Assembly: GCA_022559845.1 (NCBI GenBank)
Contig: CM040126.1
Coordinates: 225,066,641 to 225,130,640 of the forward strand
Source: Amorphophallus konjac
Taxonomy: Eukaryota; Streptophyta; Magnoliopsida; Alismatales; Araceae
Direction of reading: 5' to 3'
Length of the DNA stretch: 64,000 bases
The position numbers and the translations under genes are program-made. The notes under the pieces were generated by a model. That model had not been told where the DNA came from, did not search any database, and saw only the letters and a list, made by a program, of their open reading frames with translations. Positions 11,176 to 20,161 of the stretch are shown piece by piece (position 1 is the stretch's first letter; each line of letters starts with the position of its first letter).

Positions 11176-11339
11176 GTACGGCAAAACACCGGGCCGTACT
11201 CACGCGAGTAACGAGTCACGGAGTCAAGAATGAACGGTTGACAGTAAGCCGTTCGAGAGAAGAGAAGTAAGTTCCGAAGAACGAATATACGGACCGTACG
11301 AGGCCGTATTCCAGATATACGGTTCTAGAGAATCCGTAT
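11176..11339. repeat. ACGG...CCGT spaced dyads in the 5' LTR
   Basis: Four dyads: GTACGG-N12-CCGTAC, GAACGG-N11-CCGTTC, ATACGG-N11-CCGTAT and ATACGG-N11-CCGTAT. Arms are perfect here; in the 3' LTR two of them carry a mismatch. The dyads lie about 1.0-1.2 kb downstream of the TATA box in element orientation, so the RNA may carry them. Confidence 0.75.
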
Positions 11340-12364
11340 TAAGTATAAGTGATAGTAATTCTAATCATAAGCTAAATTGTACAAAATGGCTACCGGGTCA
11401 CCAATGACAATTAAACCAATCAGATTATGGTTCAATGTCCAATGGTCGATTCCGGGCTCAAATATGACCGAAGATTAACCAAGGATAATCGGTCTTTTAT
11501 CGAGTTAAAACGATAACGATCGGGCCATTTAAAAGACATACGGTATACAATATACCATATAAGCCAAAAATTTGCCTATTTATACTCAAGTAGTGAAACC
11601 AGCGATTAAATCATGTAATCCACTGTTTAACCATGGATAAAATTATCTCACGGTAAAAATTCATCCCACGGTAAAAATGGGAATTTACCGGATAGAGTGT
11701 CCGGTTCAAATTATAATTTAATCGGCCAAGACTTGCCATAAGTCAGCCATAGGTTAATGGTCTATGGTGATTTTACAAAATTTTACCACGGTAAATTTTT
11801 AACCAAATTACATGCGATTTACTAAGATTAATCATCATGATTTAACAATTAACAAAAGTAAATATTGCATATAACTGAAATTTAATCATCTATTTACTCT
11901 ATATATATATATATATATTTTTTTTGTTAAATGGGTTAATCATCTTACTGATTAATACTGATTAACGTTGCTTATATCTACTTCTGATGCTAATTTCATG
12001 CTAAATTGAATTATAATCTTCTTACTGATTAACACTTAACACTGATTAACGTTGCTTACACTAATTTAACACGTGATTGTATCTGATTCTGATGCTAATT
12101 ACATGCTAAATCGAATCACTTATGCTAATTACATGCTAAATCGAATCATAATCTTCAATAATTTGATGTCAAACTAATTTAACAACGTGCTCACTCATTC
12201 TATGTATTTAAACTTGAAGTTCGGTCTTGGTTACCTACCTTAAATCGAAGAATAAGGAAGATACGGAAGAAGAAGAACAGTACTCCTCCTAAGCTTAAGC
12301 TTCCTGCGATTTCCTTCCAGCAGCAACTTAACAGAGATAGGAAATAGGAAGAGGCAAAGCCTCC

Positions 12365-12374
12365 CTATTTATAG
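12365..12374 (-). promoter_or_regulatory. Probable TATA box of the gypsy promoter
   Basis: Reads CTATAAATAG on the minus strand within the 5' LTR, about 740 bp from the LTR start. Transcription would begin roughly 30 nt further on. Identical in both LTRs. Confidence 0.7.
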
Positions 12375-13114
12375 ATGACAGAAGGTTATAGATGACAGAA
12401 GGAGAAACGTGAGGCTCCTTCCAAGCAAGGTGGACACGGCGCTGCGAGTGGCCAGAAATGTTGACGACGCGTTTAAGCCGACTAAACACGTTTCACGTGT
12501 TTTTGTTTAGATAAAGATTAAGCTTAATTAGCTTAATAATATTTAGCTTAGCTTAAACAGGTTTAAACTAGAACCTCCAATTAGTCTTACCTAATGATTT
12601 TTAATGAGTTAGTCGAAGAAGACAAAAATGTTACATAACTAATCAGAAACCCATTTATTATTTTTATGGATTTTTTTTATCATGAGGTTGAATTTTTAAT
12701 CGTACTAATCTTAGGATGAAAATATTAATTAATGTAATTTCATCGGTGTGGTAGATAGATCGAGTTACGGATTTTTACTAAGAATACTCAAGATGACAAA
12801 GTTGCTAATAACAATATGCTCTATCAAATATGATTTTTATAGATTTTTCTAAGGTAGTCGTATTTTCGTGTGAATAGTGTTTTTCGCATTTTTAAGTCAG
12901 GCTTAAATCACTGATTAAGCCATGTAAATGATTTTATTAGGGTCAGGCACAGAAGACCAAAGCGTTTACCATGGTGTTTACTAATTAACTACTATTTTTT
13001 TTGGAATTTTTATATGATAGTCAAAATCTTTACTATTTACTATTTGCCACAACACTATTCAAAATTTACTATTCACGAAATTTAATATTTTGTACAGAAA
13101 ATCGGGGTCTTACA

Positions 13115-13178
13115 TTAGGTGTTCTAGCAGACTGTTCACATTCCTGATTATTTCGTTGCATAATCTCGAGACGTGACA
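13115..13178 (+). repeat. 3' end of the interrupted LTR
   Basis: Begins with the second copy of the duplication ttagg and ends GAGACGTGACA, directly followed by a spacer and a primer-binding site. The end CGTGACA followed by GTT and the primer site strongly resembles the end of the LTR at 10319-13114 read on the minus strand, so the split LTR is probably from another Tekay-like element. Confidence 0.6.
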
Positions 13179-13416
13179 GTTAAAGTGGTATCAGAGCCAT
13201 ACCCCAGTCGGAAGTGTGGGAACTAAGTGCCATGCAGGGAAAAGTGCTACGCTATGGGAGCCACCTCTTGAACCCGCAATGGGACAAAGTGCTACATAGT
13301 GGGAGCCACCTCTTGAGCATGTAGGGGCCACCTCTAGAGTCTCACCAGCATTGGGGTTTTATTGCGTGCTATATGTGCCTAGCGACGAGGACGTTGCATA
13401 TATAAGAGGGGTAAAT
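13179..13416 (+). other. Short internal segment: primer-binding site to purine tract
   Basis: It starts with TGGTATCAGAGCC (13186-13198, initiator tRNA-Met site) and ends with a purine-rich AAGAGGGG (13404-13411) just before TGTAACACCC. Only 238 bp separate these signals, the size of a TRIM internal domain. Within it AGTGCTAC is followed by GGGAGCCACCTCTTGA twice, giving two direct repeat units. No coding sequence. It could be the internal part of a Cassandra-like TRIM, or the scar of a deletion that joined two LTR elements. Confidence 0.5.
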
Positions 13417-13659
13417 TGTAACACCCTAAAATATAGCTAAGTTATACTCTATATCACTGAGACGCCTTTTGAAGTATCGACTTAGTTCTTGAAAAGAACT
13501 CTAAAGTTAAGTGTGCTTAATGGGGAGTAGTATTGGGATGGGTGACCTCCCGTGAAGTCCCCCATTTTGGAGCCGATCACTGTTAGAATGGGATAAAACC
13601 GTAAGGTCGACAGGCCAAAGCAGACAATACCTCGACAGTATAGAGTACAGAACGTGACA
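13417..13659 (+). repeat. 243-bp TG...CA segment, Cassandra-like LTR
   Basis: Begins TGTAACACCC and ends AACGTGACA, and is followed at once by a primer-site-like sequence (13663-13674). Its middle holds a 5S rRNA-like block. LTRs carrying 5S sequence are the hallmark of Cassandra TRIM retrotransposons, whose LTRs are of about this length. The four bases AAAT occur on both sides (13413-13416 and 13660-13663), so a solo LTR with a short duplication is possible. The 3' LTR of the surrounding gypsy element (from 45610) also starts TGTAACACCC but shows no 5S block in the part visible. Confidence 0.6.
13496..13565 (+). pseudogene. 5S rRNA-like sequence inside the LTR segment
   Basis: The run from AAGTTAAGTGTGCTT (13504-13518) through GGGATGGGTGACCTCC (13535-13550) to GTGAAGTCC matches the 3' half of plant 5S rRNA, including the internal promoter elements box A and box C recognised by TFIIIA/Pol III. 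The 5' half is not recognisable, so this is not a functional rRNA gene. The comparison is from knowledge of the conserved 5S sequence, not from a search. Confidence 0.75.
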
Positions 13660-13662
13660 AAA

Positions 13663-13674
13663 TAGTATCAGAGC
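13663..13674 (+). other. Degenerate primer-binding site
   Basis: Reads TAGTATCAGAGC, one change from the initiator tRNA-Met site, four bases after the CA end at 13659. The following 13675-13898 is a non-coding leader. Confidence 0.75.
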
Positions 13675-13898
13675 ATAGGTCTCAAGACGTACTTATTCCT
13701 AGGAAAATGTCATGTCATAGGCTAAGTCCAAGGGTTACGGACCCACACCTTTGAACTAAGGAAAGAATTTCCCACCTACATGAGATTTGGGTAGAGCCGG
13801 GATGAGATAGTTAATTAGAACTTATCTCTAAGTTAGCTCCCTTTAATTCCATAGGAATTAACAAATCATTCCTTTTTCTCAGGTACCTTATTCTTATA

Positions 13899-15233
13899 AT
13901 GGCTCACCGTGTTGATTGGGGTGGAATGCAACAAACTGTTACGGGTCTCACCTAGGCCTTGCAAAATATGGCCCATGCCAGTGCGAGGGCTGGTGCTGAC
14001 GATTTGCACCGCAATTTTTAGAGTCTAAACCCTCCGTGATTTTCTGGTTCTTCCAACCCAGACGAAGTTGAAAACTAGATAGATGAAATGAACCGTATAT
14101 TTGAGGTCATGTAATGTGCTGATCAAGAGAAGGTTCATCTCGCCACGTTCCAACTCAACAAGGATGCGCGTACTTGGTGAAAGTCTATTTCGACACCACC
14201 TCAAAACACACCACACACTTGGGAGATATTTCTCACACTCTTTTGAGCAAAATACTTCTCTAAACATGTTAAGGAGAGGAAGGCGGCGGAGTTCACTTCT
14301 TTACGTCAAGGCATGATGATGGTGGCAGAGTATGAGTTACAATTCTCTCGCCTAGCACCCTATGCTCAACATTTAGTGAGCACAGATCTTCTAAAAGTAA
14401 ATCGTTTCATGGATCGACTGCGGCCCATCTTCATCCAACAACTTGGCCCATAAAATATTCGAACCTATGCAGAGATGGTCCAACGGGTACAATTATGTGA
14501 ACGGACCTTGGAGAAGGTGGATAAACTCAAAGGCAAAGGGGAGGAGCCTAGCCGAAAGTCTGATCGGCGAGGAAGAAGAGAAGAAAAATTCAACATCACT
14601 TACAACTCTCAGGATAACAAGAAGAGATCTCGGACTAGGAACAACAAGGATGATGGCAGGAACAAGAAGGCTAAAGAAGATGATAAGCAAGTCATGGCGG
14701 CTTGCTCTTTCTGTGAGAAGTTCGGCCACTCAGCCAAAGAATGCTGGAAATGCCTAGGGGCGTGTTTGCGATGTGGCAGTCGGGAGCACCGCATGCCGGA
14801 TTTCCCCCTCATGAAGGATCAATCTTCCAGCGGTGGACGCAATATACAGGCTCATCTTAACACTGTTCTGAATGATGAGGAAGCACCCAAGGATGATGAG
14901 CTAATGGAAGGTACCATTCAAATCTATTCCCATCCTGCATTTGTGTTATTTAATACTGATACTTCTCATTCCTTTATATCTACTACTTTTACAAAAATCT
15001 TGCCACTTTCATCAGTTTCTCTACCTTCGGACCTAGCTATCACTACACCCTTAGGTCCAGGAACTAAACTTACAACCCACTACCCCGATAGTGAGGTAAT
15101 AGTAGAAGGTCATAATCTTCCTGCAAACCTCGTATGCCTTGACATGGAAGGCTACGATCCTATCCTAGGTGTAGATTGGCTTGTATACCACGATGCCTAT
15201 ATAAATTGTCGCAATAGGAGAATCTCCTTTTGA
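13899..15233 (+). pseudogene. Gag-protease, decayed
   Basis: Starts at ATG 13899 (MAHRVDWGG) and aligns with gag of the younger element, but with stops in the N-terminal third (for example at T-stop-A in the first line, and several near 14030-14240). From about 14475 it is open for 252 residues: a charged linker, an intact first CCHC knuckle (CSFCEKFGHSAKEC), and a second knuckle that ends in Phe in place of the last Cys. The protease motif reads FNTDTSHSF where the family has FDTGATHSF, so the catalytic Asp is Asn and the protease could not work. It ends at TGA 15231-15233 after VDWLVYHDAY. Confidence 0.85.
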
Positions 15234-15401
15234 AAATCAGGTCTCCCATGATTTTCTTTCCTTGGCATCAAATATAGGAAACATCATACCATCATTTCAT
15301 CTCTTCATGCTTACAAACTCATTTCGCAAGGATGTGAAGCTTTTCTTGCCTCCGTAATTATTACCGAGTCCAAGGAAATCATCTTAGAAGATATTCCCAT
15401 T

Positions 15402-16255
15402 ATGAATAAGTTTGTCGATGTGTTCCCATCGGATTTATCCCGTTTACCACCCGAAAGGGAAGTGAACTTCTCCATTGAACTCATTCCTGGAGCAGAACCT
15501 ATTTCAATAGCTCCCTATAGGATATCCTCTACAGAACTCAAAGAATTGAAGAAACAACTTCATGAGTTATTAGACAAAGGCTTCATTCGACCTAGCACAT
15601 CCCCATGGGGTGCGGCAGTTTTATTTGTTAAGAAGAAGGATGGATCTCTCAGGCTATGGATCGACTACCGGTGACTAAATCAACTTACTATCAAGAACAA
15701 ATATCCGTTGTCGCATATCAATGAGCTCTTTGATCAAATTTCGGGAGCAGAATATTTCTCCAAGATAGACCTCAGGTCGGGTTATCATCAACTCACGATC
15801 AAAGATGAAGATATATACAAGACTGCTTTCCAAAGTAGATATGGGCACTACGAATTTGTGATAATGCCGTTCGGATTAACCAATGCCCCGACAACATTTA
15901 TGCAACTTATGAATAATGTCTTCAGGCCTTATCTCCACCGATTTGTGGTCGTCTTCATTGATGATATTCTTATATACTCCAAGACTAAGGAGGAACATGA
16001 AGAACACTTAATAATAGCCTTGCAAACCCTAAGAGAGCATCAACTCTACGCAAAGCTTAGCAAGTGCGAGTTCTGGCTAAATGATGTCTCTTTCCTTGGC
16101 CATATTATTTGAAAGGGAGGTATCACTGTCAATCCTTCTAAGGTAGAAACTGTTAAGGATTGCAGCCGGCAGACGACTGTGTCAGAGGTTAGAAGTTTTC
16201 TGGGTCTGGCGGGTTATTATAGGTGATTAATTCTAAAATCGCCATCCCTTTGACT
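15402..16255 (+). pseudogene. Reverse transcriptase, decayed
   Basis: Open pieces 15402-15674 and 15708-16112 carry the gypsy reverse transcriptase: the linker FSIELIPGAEPIS, the fingers region ending IDYR (then a TGA), [22 protein letters not shown] and the active-site [10 protein letters not shown] stop at 16110-16112 and frame loss after the FLGLAGYY motif (about 16200-16225) end it. The short stretch 15234-15401 is the degraded protease-to-RT linker. Active-site residues are still visible but no continuous product is possible. Confidence 0.88.
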
Positions 16256-16348
16256 AGACTTACAAGAAAGGAGAACCCTTTTATATGGTAAAATGATTAC
16301 GAAGAAAGTTTCCTAACTCTTAAAGATCATCTCACTACGGCCCCTATC

Positions 16349-16846
16349 TTGGCACTACCTGTTGAGGGTGGTGGCTTTGAAGTCTATACCGATGCATCTG
16401 GCATTGGCCTAGGATGCGTTCTTATGCAAAACGGAAAGGTGATTTGCTATTCATTGAGGCAGTTAAAGCGTCATGAAGAAAACTACCCTGTGCATGATCT
16501 GGAACTAGATGCTGTTATATTCGCCTTAAGAATTTGATGACATTACCTCTATGGGGAGAAGTTCACTATATTTTTAGATCACAAAAGTCTGAAATATCTC
16601 TTCACCCAAAAAGAATTGAACATGAGGCAACATAGATGGTTGGAGTATCTCAAAGACTTCAACTTTACTATCCAATATCATCCAGGCAAAGCAAATGTTG
16701 TAGCTGACGCTATTAGTAGAAGATCAATGACAACTCTAGCAAGCCTCAAGAAAGGTATGACTTATCTTATCGAGGATTTTGCTCGTTTGAATCTCGATGT
16801 TGATAAAGAAGAGGAAGGATGTATGATTGCTAATATAAGGTCATAG
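16349..16846 (+). pseudogene. RNase H, decayed
   Basis: Piece 16349-16537 has [15 protein letters not shown] and [10 protein letters not shown]; piece 16616-16846 has [25 protein letters not shown] and the tether toward integrase. A TGA at 16535-16537 replaces the Trp of the IWRHYLYG motif seen in the younger copy, and the SDH motif is changed (LDHKSL). Same order as in 6247-8457. Confidence 0.87.
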
Positions 16847-16852
16847 CCTACA

Positions 16853-17291
16853 TTGATTGAAGATCTAGTCAAATTACAAGAAAATGACCCCACATTGATG
16901 GAAATCAAGGCTAATATTGACCAAAGGTCAGAATTCTCCATTTCAAATGATGGAAGACTATTGTTCAAAGATCGAATCTGTGTGCCGGATCATCCCGACA
17001 CTAAGAAATTGATCATGGAAAAGAAGCTCATAAATCAGGGTATGCTATTCACCATGGTGCTACCAAGATGTACCAAGACTTAAAAAGAAATTTCTGGAGG
17101 CCCAACATGAAAAGAGAAGTAGCAGACTTTGTATCTCGCTGCCTCACTTGTCAGCAAGCAAAGGCAGAACATTTAAAACCCGCCGGGAAACTACATCCCT
17201 TGGATATTCCCGAGTGGAAATGGGAAAGTATAGGGATAGATTTCATCATGGGTTTACCTAAGACAAAAGGTGGACACGATGGTATATGGGT
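16853..17291 (+). pseudogene. Integrase N-terminal part, cut by insertion
   Basis: It contains the tether, a degraded HHCC zinc-binding region (frame change near 17068-17083; CLTCQQAKAEH supplies the two Cys) and the start of the core (WKWESIGIDFIMGLP, first catalytic Asp present). The reading breaks at IWV where the copia LTR begins at 17292. The bases tgggt (17287-17291) are repeated at 44550-44554, where the same domain resumes. Confidence 0.9.
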
Positions 17292-19647
17292 TGTTAAGTA
17301 GAACTAGAGGGGGGTGAATAGATCTTTCCCCTTAAAATTGATAGAATTAACTGATATATGCGGAAATCAAAATTATTTACTATCAACAACCAAAGCAATC
17401 ATAAAACATTCAACTCATAGATCAATATCGGTTTGCAAAGATATCAGCAGATATAGTGACTGACTTAATTGCCAATTGATCTATTGAACATTAATGAACT
17501 TGGAAGAGGTACTTGGCGGAGGTTCGACTCTAGGAGACTCCTTACACAAGAGATTCACCTTCCAGGTAAGCATGACCTACCATTTGTGAGGAATCCTCTT
17601 ATATACCTTCTTCTAGCTCACGAATAAGCAAGAAATCAAGCAATTAATTCAGACCGACCAGCAAGAAAAATACAGCAAACACACCTATAATAGCAACCAC
17701 GGACACAAGGAATTTTAGGTGGTTCGATCTCCTCCAGAGATCTACATCCACCCCTTACTCAAATGAGTAAGGCTTCACTGCTGAGCTTTACAGCTTGCTA
17801 CGGCTGATCCACAGCTTTGGGGAACAAGTTCCCTACAGACGCTGAGCCTTACAGCTTTAGCTAACCAAAGGAATCTTCCTCTGCCGCTGGGCAATACAGC
17901 ATGGCCAACTGCTGACTTAAAGCTTTAACAATCTGCTGACACACAGCTTGAGTAAACAAAGGTTTGTAAAACAGATCAAAGAAATTAAGAAAACAAGAGA
18001 ATGTAGCTCTGAATTGAGCAGACTAGTTTTGGTTTTGAACCAGGAACCAGGAACATAAAACACACTCACTCAACAGAACTCCAACGCACTGCTCTTTCCT
18101 CAATTCTATCCTTCCTCATTCAAACCGATCAGCCTCACCCGGGTATCTTCTCTACTCTCAATTTCAGTTCACTGGATGCTCACCCTTCTACTCTGCTTTG
18201 TTGCTGAACTGAGTGATCGGCCCTTCTTTTATAACCTCCAGGAGATGGGAGCGTGGTCGCCACAATTCCCACCCAAATTTTATGCCAGATCTGATCCAAA
18301 CTTGTCCACATGTTAGCATCACTGAGCTTTTACTTTCCACGTGGTAGGATCCTCTGTTATACGCCTTGCCTCGGATCACGTGCCAGTCACTTATCATCAT
18401 ACACGTGACTGTATCAATGATGACTCTGCAAGCATTCGATGATACTAGGCTTTGCTGCTTCCTGGGCTTGAATTGTTCATTCCTAGTTCAATTCATAAGT
18501 CCCTTTTATCAGATAAAGGTATTTAATCAAACACCTGATAGTCAATAAAAACATGTAATAATGACAATATGCTTCATGATGTATGAGGGTGATTATAATG
18601 TAATTGAAACCATGAAGACAAAGAATCATAGATCATTGATGCTTAATGTATGAAACTCATGTGCTCTCATTGACTTGAATGCATAAGCCTTATATATGCT
18701 AGCACTGACTTTACATGCGTGAAGTACTTGGCTAGCACAGACTTAATGTGCATGAAACACTGGGCTAGCACTGACTTAATGTGCGTGAAACACTGGGCTA
18801 GCACAGACTTAATGGTGTCAATGCAAATGTGCTAAGACCTGTCCTAGCAGATATGCTCGGACCTCAAATAGCATGTGCACAGACTTGAACAATATGTGCA
18901 CCAACCTTTGTGTGCACGATGCATGATGCGCATCGACCTAGATGCTATCGGAAAGAGATGTGCTCTGACTTGTCCTAGCAAATGTGCTCGGACCTTTGCA
19001 GAGTGCCTAAAGTAAATGTGCATCGACGCTAAAACGGCTAACACAAACTCTGCACAGACTATAACAAACTCAACACTAAATGTGCACCGACTCTATCAAG
19101 CTAACACCAAATATGCACCGATGCTAACAAGGCTAACACCAAATGTGCATCGACGCTAACAAGGCTAACACAAGCTGTGCACCGACTCTAACAGGCTATC
19201 ACCAAATGTGCACCGATGCTAGCATGGCTTACATAGACTATGCACCGACCTTGTATAGCACAAGGGTAGAATGTGCGCAGACCTACATCTGCCTAAGGTA
19301 GACATGCACCGACTTGTGAATGCATTATATAAAACATGCACCGACTTTCCAATATGCTATGGACAACATGCACCAACCTTATCACTATACTACAAGAAGT
19401 TTGCACTGACCTTCTCATGCAATATGCTCGGACCTAATGCATGAACTGTTCTATATTAACATACATGCAGAAGGCTTGATTAACACTGACTAAGTTAATT
19501 TCATCAAAATAACCAAGGCTACAGGAGGCAATGCAAAGTCAATAGTAAATCCAGTAAAGTCAACCCAGTAAATAAAACTATTGCCAATCATTAAAAACGC
19601 ACGGACTCCTTAATTGAAATCATCATCAAACCAGAGGAGTCACAACA
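17292..19647 (-). repeat. 3' LTR of the copia element
   Basis: 2356 bp, matching 42260-44549. It contains the 33-bp units and the TGTGCACCGAC-type repeat array (18699-19430). It is 66 bp longer than its partner, which two extra 33-bp units explain. A TATA-like TATAAAAG lies on the minus strand near 18227-18234. Confidence 0.93.
18699..19430. repeat. Repeat array in U3 of the 3' LTR
   Basis: Three 33-bp units begin CTAGCAC (18699-18731, 18732-18764, 18765-18797), plus a partial one. From about 18990 follow degenerate units of about 25-32 bp, of the form TGTGCACCGACTCTAACA then GGCTAACACCAAA. ACCGAC, the core of the plant DRE/CRT element, occurs five times. Confidence 0.8.
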
Positions 19648-19661
19648 ATCTCCCCCTTTTT
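19648..19661 (-). other. Polypurine tract of the copia element
   Basis: Reads AAAAAGGGGGAGAT on the minus strand, adjacent to the 3' LTR. The flanking CATCATC is typical of this group. Confidence 0.9.
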
Positions 19662-20161
19662 GATGATGACAACCAACTATATTAGATGTATTTTGATGAA
19701 ATGTATTCAGTTCAGTTTAGTCAGAGTGGTCATGAAAAAAAATGCAGTCAAAGCATTCAATTTCAACAGTGGATGGATATCTCTCTCATGATATCAAAAA
19801 CATAAAATCTCTCCCCCTTTGTCATCAGTAAATAGGAGGGGATGTGGACAATGAAATGCAGACTAGAATCAGAAGACATTGTCCCCCTTTTTACTACCAG
19901 TGCAGTAATGACTCCTTCAGATTGACAGTGAAAGGACAATGGAAGTGAAAGAGAAGTATGTCAAAAATAGAGCAGAAAGGAAGGAGAGAAATCTGACTGA
20001 CACCCTGTTCAATAGCTCAGAATTAAGCATTACAAAGTTCAGAGTCTTCAGATATATGAATCAATACACTGCATTCTTGATAGATTTTTGGTTTAAAGGT
20101 GATAAAAGTTAGAATTTATGCACTTCATTCAATGGATAAGTCAGCTGGGTCTGATAATATC
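19662..20161 (-). other. 3' non-coding tail of the copia element, left piece
   Basis: AT-rich DNA between the purine tract and the LARD insertion; no gene seen. The last five bases (atatc, 20157-20161) are duplicated at 29171-29175. Confidence 0.7.

Larger units (their letters stand above)
2775..13114 (-). mobile_element. Nearly complete Ty3/gypsy chromovirus (Tekay-like), recent insertion
   Basis: A 10,340-bp LTR retrotransposon on the minus strand, flanked by the 5-bp duplication ttagg (2770-2774 and 13115-13119). The LTRs (2775-5568 and 10319-13114) start TGT and end ACA. A primer-binding site and purine tract sit in the canonical positions. The internal region encodes gag, protease, reverse transcriptase, RNase H, integrase and a C-terminal chromodomain-like region, in the order typical of chromoviruses. 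LTR identity is about 99% by eye (roughly 25 substitutions plus microsatellite changes), so the insertion is young. In-frame stops at 8776, 8488 and 6247 and a frame break near the gag start argue that this copy cannot make the full polyprotein by itself. Confidence 0.95.
10319..13114 (-). repeat. 5' LTR of the gypsy element
   Basis: This 2796-bp repeat carries the promoter that drives the element. It differs from the 3' LTR by scattered single-base changes and by microsatellite length near 11899-11926, where an AT run and a T run are longer. It contains the TATA box at 12365 and a well-paired copy of the ACGG/CCGT dyads at 11176-11339. Confidence 0.95.
13417..17291 (+). mobile_element. Old Ty3/gypsy (Tekay-like) element, left part
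   Basis: A decayed plus-strand relative of the element at 2775-13114. It carries an altered primer site (TAGTATCAGAGC, 13663-13674), a leader (13675-13898), gag-protease, reverse transcriptase, RNase H and the start of integrase. Many stops and frameshifts mark it as old. At 17291 it is cut by the copia element 17292-44549, with tgggt duplicated, and resumes at 44550-45816. Whether 13417-13659 is its own LTR is uncertain. Confidence 0.85.
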
